Origin: Phenylobacterium deserti
Lineage (GTDB): Bacteria; Pseudomonadota; Alphaproteobacteria; Caulobacterales; Caulobacteraceae
Direction: 5' to 3'
DNA length: 64,000 nt
Assembly: GCF_003254705.1 (NCBI RefSeq)
Contig: NZ_QFYR01000002.1
Location: forward strand, 1-64,000
The stretch's first letter is position 1, and every line of letters begins with the position of its first letter. Shown here piece after piece: positions 8,906 through 16,363 of this stretch. The translations under genes and the position numbers were made by a program. Under the pieces are notes generated by a model that did no database searches, had not been told where the DNA came from, and worked only from the letters and a program-made list of their open reading frames with translations.

Positions 8906-11457
8906 CACCAGTCCTCCCGTACCGCTTGGACTGCGGCGCTGGAGACCGCGCCGCGCCCAGCGAGAACCGCAGCGCCGGCCGATGTGACCGCAAGCGCGAG
9001 GGTCAGAATGGTGAACAGGCCCCAGGGCAGGCGGGTCTCCATGGTCCAGTGGAAGGACTGCGGATTGACCACATGGATGAGCACCTGGCTCATGGCGACG
9101 CCCAGCGCCAGCCCCGCTACTGCGCCGACCAAGCCAAGCAGCGCGCCCTCGGTGGCGAGCATCAGCACGATCTGCCGTCTCAGCACGCCCACGTGCCGGA
9201 GCATGCCGAATTCCTTGCGGCGCGCGAGCGTCTGGGCGGAGAAGGTAGCCGCCACGCCCGTCAGACCGACAACGATGGCGATGGCTTCAAGAGCGTAGGT
9301 CACGGCGAAGCTGCGATCGAAGATCTGCAAGGCCACCGCCCGCAGATTGCGCGGCTCGGCGAAGTCGGTCTGACGTGCGACCGCCGGCGGCAGTAGCTCC
9401 CGGATCGCCTCAGCCACAGCCCGAGGACGGACGCCCGACGCAAGGTCCATGGCCGCCTGAGAGCGCAGCCGGTCGCCGGTGATGCGTGTGTAGTCGTCGG
9501 AGTCCAGCGCTACCGCCCCGAACTGGTTGGAGTAATCACGCCAGATCCCCGCCACCCAGACCTGCGTCGTGCCCCCTGAGCCGATCGGCAGGGTGAGCCG
9601 TTGGCCCGCCTTCAGTCGGTAGATATCCGCCATGGGCTCGGACACCCACGCCGCAACCGCGCCGACGGGGATGTCCGCGCGGGCGACAAGCGGCAGGACC
9701 TCCTTGATCGTGGCGGGGTCGAGCTCTCGAGCAATCAGACGGACAGCGGGTCGGTCCGGCGCCAAACGCAACGGCGCCTCCTGGCGGAAATCCACGGCTT
9801 CGAGTTGGGGCAGGGCTGCGATGCGCGCCTGGACTTCGGGCGGAATGCCGCCGCCGGTGGCATCCTCAATCCGCATGTACACGTCGGAGGGCAGGATCTG
9901 GACCAGCCATTCATCGACGGAGCCGCGGAAGCTGGTGACCATCACGGCCATGGCCACCATCAGGCTGGTGGACGCGACGATGCCGCAAAGTGCGATGGCG
10001 GCTTGGCGCGGCGCGCCCCAAAGACGGGCGACGGCCAATGCGACGGGTGGAGCGGGGTTCCTGAGGCGCCGCAGCGGCCGGATCAGCACACGGGCAAGCC
10101 ACGGCATTGCTCCGACGCCGCCCGCCAGCATGAGAGCGATGGACAGATAGCCCAGCAACGGAAGTCCCCCCACGGGCGGCCCGAATGCGGCGAGGGCGCC
10201 TGCGCCGAGCAGCGCCACGCTGATCCACGGCATGGGCGCGCGACGTGGATCGCCTGCATCACCCGCTCCCGCTTTCAGGGCGACGGCGGCCTGGGCGCGG
10301 CTGGCCTCCAGCGCTGGGAGGAGGCTTCCCGCGAGAGCCACGATCAACCCGAGCGACGCGATCACGACTGCGGCGACCGGCGTGAACACCAGCCTCGGAC
10401 GGTCAGCGGCGAAATACCCGCCGCCCAAGTCGCCACCGAAGAGGTTCAAGGCCAGGGCCGCCAGGCCGACGCCCAGCAGGATGCCGAGCCCGGCGCCCGT
10501 CACCCCAAGCACCGCGCCTTCTATAAGCACCTGGCGGAGCATGCCTCGAGGCTTCAGTCCCAGGACGCGGAGAAGAGCAAATTGCGGACGGCGCCTCGCC
10601 ACCGAAAGCGATTGCGCCGAGTAGACCAAGAAGCCGCCGGTCAGCAGTGCGACCATCGCCAGCATCTCAAGGTTCACGCGATACGCGCGGGAAAGATTAT
10701 CGCTGCGCCGCGCCTCGGTCTCGGCCGTGACGAGCTCCGCGGCCCTCGGCAGAAGGCGGCCAAGCTCATTCTCCACGCGTGCCCGGTCCGCTCCTTCTTG
10801 CAGCCGCACATCCAGCCGCTGCAATTGGCCGATCTGGCCGAACAGCCACTGTGCAGTGGCGATGTCCACCACGCCCAGCGCCTGACCGGAGGCCGCCGCG
10901 GGCAAGGTCCCGGCGATCTGAAGCTCTGCGCTGCGTCCCGCCGCTGTGACGGTCACGCGAGCGCCCACCGGGCGGCCGAGCGCTTGGAACGCATCTTGTG
11001 AAAGGAACAGGGCGTCAGCCTGAAACACCGCCTCGGAAGAGTCGAAGGTGTCCGCTCCTGGGCGCCGACCGATCAGGCTCGGCGTCACCGCCGCGGCGCG
11101 CAGGACATCGACGCCGAGCAAGGTGAACTGCCCGCCGGTATCCGTGCGCGCCGCCAGTTCCACCACCGGGCTCGCCATCGCGACGCCCTGCGCGCGCGCC
11201 ACTTGAGGGTAGAGGCCTTCTGGGAAGCCGGCCGGCGAAACGGCGTGGATCTGCAAATCGGACTCGCCGCTCACGGTGCGAACCGCGCGTGCGAACTCGT
11301 CCAGGGCCGAGCGGTTGACGATGTGCACGGCCAGGCCAAGAGCCACGCCGATGGCGATCGCCATGATGGCGAGCACCACCCGGCTGGGCCGCGCGCGCCA
11401 CTCGCCGAGCATCATCCACCGAAGCAGGGTGGGGCTGAGCGCCCGGTCAGGCGGCAT
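8905..11457 (-). CDS. ABC transporter permease with two FtsX domains
   Basis: An 850-residue membrane protein. After one N-terminal transmembrane helix and a large periplasmic domain there are three helices of an FtsX domain (around MLAMVALLTGGFLVYSAQSL). A second set of helices and periplasmic domain follow, then a last FtsX domain around residues 720-840 (YALEAIAIVVGLTGVAATF). This duplicated arrangement is that of the YbbP/LolCE-like mechanotransmission permeases, which do not move substrate through the membrane but use ATP to work on periplasmic lipids, lipoproteins or proteins. It overlaps the ATPase gene by 11 bases and the AttH-like gene at TGATG. Confidence 0.9.
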   Translation of the reverse strand: MPPDRALSPTLLRWMMLGEWRARPSRVVLAIMAIAIGVALGLAVHIVNRSALDEFARAVRTVSGESDLQIHAVSPAGFPEGLYPQVARAQGVAMASPVVELAARTDTGGQFTLLGVDVLRAAAVTPSLIGRRPGADTFDSSEAVFQADALFLSQDAFQALGRPVGARVTVTAAGRSAELQIAGTLPAAASGQALGVVDIATAQWLFGQIGQLQRLDVRLQEGADRARVENELGRLLPRAAELVTAETEARRSDNLSRAYRVNLEMLAMVALLTGGFLVYSAQSLSVARRRPQFALLRVLGLKPRGMLRQVLIEGAVLGVTGAGLGILLGVGLAALALNLFGGDLGGGYFAADRPRLVFTPVAAVVIASLGLIVALAGSLLPALEASRAQAAVALKAGAGDAGDPRRAPMPWISVALLGAGALAAFGPPVGGLPLLGYLSIALMLAGGVGAMPWLARVLIRPLRRLRNPAPPVALAVARLWGAPRQAAIALCGIVASTSLMVAMAVMVTSFRGSVDEWLVQILPSDVYMRIEDATGGGIPPEVQARIAALPQLEAVDFRQEAPLRLAPDRPAVRLIARELDPATIKEVLPLVARADIPVGAVAAWVSEPMADIYRLKAGQRLTLPIGSGGTTQVWVAGIWRDYSNQFGAVALDSDDYTRITGDRLRSQAAMDLASGVRPRAVAEAIRELLPPAVARQTDFAEPRNLRAVALQIFDRSFAVTYALEAIAIVVGLTGVAATFSAQTLARRKEFGMLRHVGVLRRQIVLMLATEGALLGLVGAVAGLALGVAMSQVLIHVVNPQSFHWTMETRLPWGLFTILTLALAVTSAGAAVLAGRGAVSSAAVQAVREDW

Positions 11458-12130
11458 GGGCAGCCACGAGCCCCTCAGACGTGAGGGTAAGGATCCGATC
11501 GGCGGCCGCGGCGGCGCGCTCGGAGTGCGTCACCATCACCGCGGCCGCGCCGGACTCGCGGACCTGGGTGCTGAACAGATCAAGGATACGCTCAGCCGTC
11601 TGCGGGTCGAGATTGCCCGTGGGTTCGTCGGCGAGCAGCAGGGCAGGCCGGTGGACAAGCGCACGCGCCAGAGCGATCCGCTGGAGCTCACCGCCGGACA
11701 CCTGAGCCGGGAAATCACCGCCTCGACCGCCAAGCCCCACCCGAGCCAACATCGCGTCGGCGCGCTCCAACGCCTCGCGTTGCGCGGCGTGAGCCAACAC
11801 CAGAGGCAGGGCGACGTTCTGAGCCAGGGTCAGGTGCGGAAGGATGTGGAAGGCCTGGAAGACGAAGCCGATGTTGTCGCGGCGCAAGGCGGTGCGCACA
11901 TCATCCGACAAGCTGTCCAGAGCCTGGCCGCTGATCTCGATCCGGCCGCTGTCCGCCAAGTCCAGGCCAGCGATGAGGTTGAGCAGGGTGGATTTCCCGA
12001 CGCCGGACTCGCCCATGACGGCGACGATCTCGCCTGGGCGGACCTGCAGGGAAAGGTCCTGGAACAGCACGCGGCCGCCGGGCAGGCTCTTGGTCAGGCC
12101 GGAGAGGGAAAGCGGCAGGGCGTCGGGCAT
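11447..12130 (-). CDS. ABC transporter ATPase, LolD/YbbA-like
   Basis: A 227-residue nucleotide-binding subunit. Walker A is GESGVGKST, the signature is SGGELQRIALARAL and Walker B is LLLADEPTGNLD. The EPTGNLD form is typical of the MacB/LolD/FtsE branch that partners with FtsX-type permeases, and the permease is encoded directly downstream. It is the first gene of a minus-strand run through 6162. A strong hairpin at 12193-12225 insulates it from efp upstream, so it should have its own promoter between 12130 and about 12190. Confidence 0.93.
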   Translation of the reverse strand: MPDALPLSLSGLTKSLPGGRVLFQDLSLQVRPGEIVAVMGESGVGKSTLLNLIAGLDLADSGRIEISGQALDSLSDDVRTALRRDNIGFVFQAFHILPHLTLAQNVALPLVLAHAAQREALERADAMLARVGLGGRGGDFPAQVSGGELQRIALARALVHRPALLLADEPTGNLDPQTAERILDLFSTQVRESGAAAVMVTHSERAAAAADRILTLTSEGLVAAHAA

Positions 12131-12192
12131 TCCGGGATCTTACGCGGTCGTTCGGCGCGGGGCGAACGCGCGAGCCGGGCGTCGGTCGCAAG

Positions 12193-12225
12193 AAAAAAGC
12201 CCCCGTCCTGGTGAACGGGGGCTTT
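12193..12225 (-). terminator. Rho-independent terminator downstream of efp
   Basis: The arms AAGCCCCCGT and ACGGGGGCTT form a 10-bp GC-rich stem around an 8-base loop. On the minus strand the stem is followed by a run of T, which makes a textbook terminator for efp. Reading the plus strand, only three T follow, so it is effectively one-directional. Confidence 0.88.
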
Positions 12226-12248
12226 CGGATCTGACTGGCCGCCGGACC

Positions 12249-12815
12249 TTAGTCCTTGGCGCGTTCCTGGTAGGAGCCGTCTTCCGTCAAGACCACGATG
12301 CGGGTGCCCGTGGTGATGTAGGGCGGGACCATGGTCTTGAGGCCGTTCGAAAGGATCGCCGGCTTGTAGGATGAAGAGGCGGTCTGGCCCTTCACGGTCG
12401 GCTCGGTGTCCACCACTTCGAAGGTCGCCAGGCGCGGCAGTTCGATAGCGATCGGCACGCCCTCATGAGTGGAGAGCATGACCTGCATGCCGTCCTGCAG
12501 ATAAGGCGCGGCGTCCCCGACCATGTCTTCGGCCGCCACGACCTGGTCGTAGGTTTCCGGGTTCATGAAGTGGAAGCCTTCGCCGTCCTGGTAGAGGAAC
12601 TGGTAGGGCCGGTCGTCCACCGTGGCGCGCTCCACCGTCTCGGTGGTGCGGTAGCGTTCCGAGACCTTCACGCCGTCCGAGATGCGACGCATGTCGAGCT
12701 GGGTCACCGGGGTGCCCTTGCCGGGGTGGATGTTCTGAGCGCTGAGGACGACGTAGAGCTTACCCTCCAGGTCGACGACGTTGCCCTTGCGCAGCGAGCT
12801 GGCGGAGACTTTCAC
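12249..12815 (-). CDS. efp: Translation elongation factor P
   Basis: A 188-residue EF-P, which binds between the ribosomal P and E sites and relieves stalling at polyproline. The modified lysine is Lys33 in the loop HPGKGT. The KOW-like N-terminal domain and two OB domains are complete, ending in the conserved [19 protein letters not shown]. The start is the GTG at 12815, preceded by GAGGA at good spacing; a longer frame to 12851 has no homologous look. EpmA and EpmB are encoded close by, so this EF-P should carry beta-lysylation. A -35/-10-like pair upstream and a strong terminator downstream make it a single-gene unit. Confidence 0.96.
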   Translation of the reverse strand: MKVSASSLRKGNVVDLEGKLYVVLSAQNIHPGKGTPVTQLDMRRISDGVKVSERYRTTETVERATVDDRPYQFLYQDGEGFHFMNPETYDQVVAAEDMVGDAAPYLQDGMQVMLSTHEGVPIAIELPRLATFEVVDTEPTVKGQTASSSYKPAILSNGLKTMVPPYITTGTRIVVLTEDGSYQERAKD

Positions 12816-12888
12816 GTTGCTTGTTCCTCGATGACGGCGGCGCGCGGGCAAGCCCGCATGATTCCGCTAATCAAATTGTTGTTGCGCC

Positions 12889-12917
12889 CCTATAGCGATC
12901 CCGGCCGAAATCGCCAG
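12889..12917 (-). promoter_or_regulatory. Possible sigma-70 promoter for efp
   Basis: On the minus strand CTGGCG (12912-12917) and TATAGG (12889-12894) are separated by 17 bases. The -10 lies inside GCTATAGG, which resembles the Caulobacter -10 pattern. The -35 is weak, so this is a suggestion from spacing and position only. Confidence 0.35.
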
Positions 12918-12936
12918 TCCTTCCCCTGTCGCAGCC

Positions 12937-13998
12937 TTGCAACACACTGAAGCTTCGCCCTGGTGGGCGCCGGACAAGCACGCCGATCGCCGGCCCTTCC
13001 TGACTGCGCGTGCGGCGATCACGCGCGCCGTGCGCGCCTGGTTCGACGCGAAGGGCTTCACGGAGGTGGAGACCGCGGCTTTGCAGGTCTCGCCCGGCAA
13101 CGAGACACATCTGCATGCCTTCCGGACGGAGATCGTCGGGCCGGCGGGCGAGCGGGCCAGCCTCTATCTTCACACCTCGCCCGAGTTCGGCTGCAAGACG
13201 CTGCTGGCGGCGGGCGAGACGCGCATCTTCAACATGGGCAAGGTCTGGCGGAACGGCGAACGCGGCGCGCTGCACCACCCCGAGTTCACCATGCTGGAGT
13301 GGTACCGCGCGGGTGAGCGTTACGAGACGCTGATGAAGGATTGCGGCGACCTGCTGCGGCTGGCCGCAGAGACGGCGGGCGCCAAGTCGTTTCGCTTCGG
13401 CGGCCGCGAAATCGACCCGTTCGAGGAGCCGGAACGGGTAACCTTGGCCGAGGGGTTCTCGCAGTTGGCCGGCATTGACCTGCTCGCCACCGTGGCAGAC
13501 GACGGATCGACAGACCGCGAGGGGCTTGCCGCTCAGGCCCGTGCCGCCGGCGTGCGCGTGGCGGCGGACGACGGCTGGTCCGACGTCTTCACACGTGTGC
13601 TCGTCGACAAGGTCGAACCGGCCATCGGCAACGGACGTGCTACAGTCCTCTGCGAGTACCCTGCACCGGAGGCCGCCTTGGCCAGACGCAAGCCGGGCGA
13701 GCCGAAGGTGGCGGAGCGGTTCGAGCTTTATGCCTGCGGCGTCGAGCTCGCAAACGCGTTCGGCGAGCTGACCGACCCTGCTGAGCAGCGCCGCCGCTTC
13801 GAAGCGGACGAGGCGGAGCGCGAGCGAATCTACGGCGAGCGCTATCCAATCGACAACGATTTCCTGGTCGCTCTCGGACACATGCCGCCGGCCAGCGGCT
13901 CGGCCCTCGGCTTCGATCGTCTCGTCATGCTTGCGGCGGGCGCCCAGCGCATCGAACAGGTGCTCTGGACGCCCGTGCCCGTGCCCGTGCCTGGCTAG
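12937..13998 (+). CDS. epmA: EF-P lysine aminoacyltransferase (EF-P--lysine ligase)
   Basis: A 353-residue class II lysyl-tRNA-synthetase paralogue without an anticodon domain. It attaches (R)-beta-lysine to the EF-P lysine. Motif 1 region GFTEVETAALQVSPGNETHLHAF, motif 2 (MGKVWRNGERGALHHPEFTMLEWY) and motif 3 (GSALGFDRLVMLAAG) are all present. The only sensible start is the TTG at 12937, because the frame closes at 12868 with no ATG or GTG between. It is divergent from efp. Its stop interlocks on CTAG with the convergent ACT-like gene. The C-terminus ends in a PVPVPVPG tail encoded by a six-base triplicate. Confidence 0.94.
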   Translation: MQHTEASPWWAPDKHADRRPFLTARAAITRAVRAWFDAKGFTEVETAALQVSPGNETHLHAFRTEIVGPAGERASLYLHTSPEFGCKTLLAAGETRIFNMGKVWRNGERGALHHPEFTMLEWYRAGERYETLMKDCGDLLRLAAETAGAKSFRFGGREIDPFEEPERVTLAEGFSQLAGIDLLATVADDGSTDREGLAAQARAAGVRVAADDGWSDVFTRVLVDKVEPAIGNGRATVLCEYPAPEAALARRKPGEPKVAERFELYACGVELANAFGELTDPAEQRRRFEADEAERERIYGERYPIDNDFLVALGHMPPASGSALGFDRLVMLAAGAQRIEQVLWTPVPVPVPG

Positions 13999-14261
13999 CG
14001 CCAGCCGGCAGCCACCGATCGAACGCTGGCGAGCTGTTGCAGGCGGGTGCGCAGGTAGGCGGCCCGCTCCTCATCAAGACCGTTCGCTTCGACCTCCAGG
14101 CGGGCGATGTCGCCGCTCACCTCCATGGCCATGCGCGCAACCCGAGCGCCTTGCGCTGGAAAGGGGCCGAGCGCGCGGAGCAGGGCGTCGGCGCCGTCCT
14201 CCATCTCGACTAGGAAGAGCCAGTTGCGCGTGGCGCCGCTGTCGTTGGCGGGCCAGGTCAT
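13995..14261 (-). CDS. Small ACT-like domain protein (downstream member of a pair)
   Basis: An 88-residue protein with no confident family name. Its predicted pattern is beta (NWLFLVEME), helix (GADALLRALGPF), two strands (ARVARMAMEV, IARLEVEAN), helix (ERAAYLRTRLQQLA), strand (VRSVAAG). That is the beta-alpha-beta-beta-alpha-beta order of an ACT or ferredoxin-like fold, as in the small subunit of acetolactate synthase isozyme II (IlvM). It overlaps the neighbouring upstream gene by four bases, and the two proteins look like distant paralogues. No partner enzyme is adjacent. A regulatory amino-acid-binding role is inference from fold pattern and from the attenuator-like leader upstream. Confidence 0.62.
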   Translation of the reverse strand: MTWPANDSGATRNWLFLVEMEDGADALLRALGPFPAQGARVARMAMEVSGDIARLEVEANGLDEERAAYLRTRLQQLASVRSVAAGWR

Positions 14262-14527
14262 TTCAGCGGCCTGACGTGTTCGACACGCAGGGCGGAGACG
14301 CCCGCGCGGTTAGCCAGTCGCTCGCCGGCAGCTTCGGCGCTGGCATCCGACAGATCCTGGATTTGCAGCGTCGTTTCGACGATCTCGCCCACCGAACGCA
14401 TGCGCAAACCCGCGAGAGCCGCGCCGGAACGGGCGAGGAAGTCCTCCACCGCTTGCAGCGCGGCCTGGGTGTGGCTGGCGGCGAAGGTCAGGACGTGATG
14501 CTGGGCGAAGTTCTCAGCGGCGGACAT
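14258..14527 (-). CDS. Small ACT-like (IlvM-like) domain protein (upstream member of a pair)
   Basis: An 89-residue protein whose alternating pattern matches an ACT fold: QHHVLTFAAS (strand), QAALQAVEDFLARSG (helix), LAGLRMRSVG and IVETTLQIQD (strands), helix SAEAAGERLANRAG, strand VSALRVEHV. By eye the register, including the QH-V start and the closing V-x-V strand, resembles E. coli IlvM, but identity is low. The ATG at 14527 has GAGAGGG eight bases upstream. The gene begins inside a 30-codon ORF and follows a leader peptide and terminator, so expression is probably controlled by attenuation. No acetolactate synthase gene is in this window. Confidence 0.65.
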   Translation of the reverse strand: MSAAENFAQHHVLTFAASHTQAALQAVEDFLARSGAALAGLRMRSVGEIVETTLQIQDLSDASAEAAGERLANRAGVSALRVEHVRPLK

Positions 14528-14606
14528 GATCAGGCCCTCTCACGGAAGTGGCGGCCGTGGCGGCGAGCATTGCGATCCTAGCGATGTGCATCTTGGCGGT
14601 GGCCAT
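14514..14606 (-). CDS. Short 30-codon ORF, possible second leader or coupling peptide
   Basis: An ATG at 14606 with AAAGGA eight bases upstream opens a 30-codon frame (begins MATAKMHIARIAMLAATAAT, ends in RR). Its TGA lies 14 bases inside the downstream ACT-like gene. It starts just after the terminator hairpin at 14647-14680, so it would be translated only from transcripts that read through. It may serve to couple ribosomes onto the ACT-like gene. It could also be chance, but the ribosome-binding site and position argue for translation. Confidence 0.45.
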   Translation of the reverse strand: MATAKMHIARIAMLAATAATSVRGPDHVRR

Positions 14607-14646
14607 CTCGGTGGTCCTTTGCGTGTGAGGCAGGGGCCGACCGGGC

Positions 14647-14680
14647 AACAAAAAACCCCGCGTCCGGTGAGGAGCGGGGC
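14647..14680 (-). terminator. Rho-independent terminator, probable attenuator hairpin
   Basis: On the minus strand GCGGGG's partner arms read GCCCCGC and GCGGGG around a 12-base loop, followed by TTTTTTGTTG. It lies between the leader peptide stop (14709) and the ACT-like genes, so it ends transcription before them. The 5' arm (GCCCCG) is exactly complementary to CGGGGC at 14726-14731 near the end of the leader ORF, which offers an alternative antiterminator pairing. Confidence 0.8.
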
Positions 14681-14708
14681 TTCGATCGTCCGATCGTGGC
14701 GGCAGGTC

Positions 14709-14834
14709 TTATGACGTGCGCCGTCGCCCCGTGCGGGTGATAATCATCATCATGGTGGCTTTGACGGAGGCGCAGCCGGCCGCGCGGGCTGCAAGGCCCG
14801 TCATCGGTTCGGCTTGGAAGACCTGATAGGTCAT
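14709..14834 (-). CDS. Leader peptide of a putative amino-acid attenuator
   Basis: A 41-codon ORF with a strong ribosome-binding site (AGGAGA, eight bases before the ATG at 14834). Near its end it reads K-A-T-M-M-M-I-I-T-R-T-G-R-R-R, so three Met, two Ile and a Thr codon stand in a row. Directly after these codons comes CGGGGC, able to pair with the arm of the terminator about 50 bases downstream. The arrangement is what ribosome-mediated attenuation requires: stalling on the Met/Ile codons would free CGGGGC to block the terminator. It is divergent from epmB across about 90 bases. Which amino acid is sensed is uncertain; Ile is my first guess. Confidence 0.6.
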   Translation of the reverse strand: MTYQVFQAEPMTGLAARAAGCASVKATMMMIITRTGRRRTS

Positions 14835-14921
14835 GCGTCGTCTCCTGCGCCAGCCTTTAGCGCAGTTCGGCCTCGCAAGCCAGAGGCGGCGCGCGTTGCT
14901 CCACGCCAACTTCCGGGCCAT

Positions 14922-15983
14922 ATGCCGGCGACTATGACCGCAGCCCGGACACTTCGCGATCCTCGCGCGCTCGCCGACGCCGGGTTGATTGCGCCTGAAC
15001 GGCTGCCAGAGCTTGAGCGCGTCGCGGCGCAGTACGCCGTGGCGATCACGCCGCCCATGGCCGAGTTGATCGACCGCGCAGACGTGCACGATCCCATCGC
15101 GCGGCAGTTCGTCCCCTCCGGAGAAGAATTGGTGCAGCAGGCGCTCGAAAGCGCCGATCCGATCGGGGACGATGCACACAGCCCGGTCGAGGGGATCGTC
15201 CACCGGTATCCCGACCGCGTGCTGCTGAAGCCGACCCACACCTGCGCAGTCTATTGCCGCTTCTGTTTCCGACGCGAGATGGTGGGCCCCGGCGGCTCAG
15301 GGACCCTGTCGCCTGCTCAGATGGAGGCCGCGATCAGCTATATCGCCTCCCGGCCGCAGATCTGGGAGGTGATCCTCACCGGCGGCGATCCTCTGATCCT
15401 GTCGGCCCGGCGCTTAAGCGAGACCATGCAGCGGCTCGCCGGGATCGAACACGTGAAGGTCGTTCGCTTCCACACCCGCGTGCCGGCCGTGGATCCCGCC
15501 GCCGTGACGCCAGACCTCGTGGAAGCGCTGAAGTGCGGGAGCAAGGCCGTCTATGTCGCCCTTCACGCCAACCACGCTCGCGAGCTGACGCCGCAGGCGC
15601 GGGCCGCCTGCGCCCGGATTGTCGACGCTGGCATCCCGATGCTGGGGCAAACCGTGTTGCTGAAGGGCGTGAACGACGATGTCGAAAGCCTGACCGCTCT
15701 GATGCGGGCGTTCGTCGAGACGCGCATCAAGCCCTACTACCTGCACCACGGCGACCTTGCGCCTGGGACGAGCCACCTGCGCACCGACTTGGATGCTGGA
15801 CAGGCGCTGATGCGGCAAATGCGCGGGGACGTGTCCGGCCTTTGTCAGCCGACCTATGTGCTCGACATTCCCGGCGGGCACGGGAAGGCGCCAGTGGGGC
15901 CGCAGTTTCTTTCCGAGGCGCAGGACGGCGGCTCCGACGTCGAGGATTTCCGCGGTCGCAAGCATCGTTACCCGCCTGCCTGA
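14922..15983 (+). CDS. epmB: EF-P beta-lysylation protein, lysine 2,3-aminomutase-like radical SAM enzyme
   Basis: A 353-residue radical SAM enzyme that converts (S)-alpha-lysine to (R)-beta-lysine for EF-P modification. The cluster motif is CAVYCRFC, followed by LTGGDPLIL, RFHTRVPAVDP and a PLP-binding region near the C-terminus (LDIPGGHGKAP). The length is that of EpmB and shorter than catabolic lysine 2,3-aminomutases. Starts at 14922 or 14934 are both possible; neither has a strong ribosome-binding site. With efp and epmA the locus holds the complete known EF-P lysylation pathway except the hydroxylase EpmC, which I do not see. Confidence 0.9.
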   Translation: MPATMTAARTLRDPRALADAGLIAPERLPELERVAAQYAVAITPPMAELIDRADVHDPIARQFVPSGEELVQQALESADPIGDDAHSPVEGIVHRYPDRVLLKPTHTCAVYCRFCFRREMVGPGGSGTLSPAQMEAAISYIASRPQIWEVILTGGDPLILSARRLSETMQRLAGIEHVKVVRFHTRVPAVDPAAVTPDLVEALKCGSKAVYVALHANHARELTPQARAACARIVDAGIPMLGQTVLLKGVNDDVESLTALMRAFVETRIKPYYLHHGDLAPGTSHLRTDLDAGQALMRQMRGDVSGLCQPTYVLDIPGGHGKAPVGPQFLSEAQDGGSDVEDFRGRKHRYPPA

Positions 15984-16091
15984 GTCTTATCGTCGCGACG
16001 GGCCGACTGTGGCCCGGCGGGCGCAGACGGCGCCCTGCGCGATCTGCTAGCACCGCCCCTCCTCTGAGTGCCCCCGAGTCGGATTTGCGCC

Positions 16092-16298
16092 GTGACTGAT
16101 CTCACCGAAACTCCCTGGATCCGCGGCTTCGCGATCACGCCGCGCCGGCTGAGCGAAGGGGGCTGGGTTTGGCTCACCTCGTACGAGTGGCGTTGGCAGC
16201 GACCGGACTCCAGCCTTCCGGCGGCGTTGAACCCGCCGCGGGTGTACAGCCGCAAGGCTCGCTCTAAGGCGTCCAAGGTGCTGGCTGCGAACGGCTAG
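16092..16298 (+). CDS. Small protein of unknown function
   Basis: A 68-residue basic, tryptophan-rich protein (ETPWIRGFAITPR, GGWVWLTSYEWRWQR) ending in a Lys/Arg-rich tail (YSRKARSKASKVLA). I do not recognise a family. The GTG at 16092 is the likeliest start; an in-frame GTG at 16068 is the alternative. Coding-like third-position GC and conserved-looking aromatic clusters argue for a real gene. It lies alone between epmB and the Ada-AlkA gene. Its charge and aromatic content would suit nucleic-acid binding, but that is speculation. Confidence 0.55.
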   Translation: MTDLTETPWIRGFAITPRRLSEGGWVWLTSYEWRWQRPDSSLPAALNPPRVYSRKARSKASKVLAANG

Positions 16299-16363
16299 TC
16301 GCCGCGCCATCGATGTCCGAAAACCGCGAGACGTGAGCGCGGCGGCGGGTGCATGCTCCCGCC

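Noticed and set aside
9601..11001. A 466-codon open frame on the plus strand.
   Set aside because: It is antisense to the FtsX-type permease gene; the composition (runs of Arg, Gln, Gly, Asp) is that of a GC-rich shadow frame.
12876..12896. TTGTTG and TATAGC as a promoter for epmA.
   Set aside because: The spacing is only about seven to nine bases, too short for sigma-70.
13974..13991. Triplicate CCCGTG repeat, considered as a CRISPR-like or regulatory repeat.
   Set aside because: It is a short in-frame Pro-Val repeat at the epmA C-terminus with no spacers.
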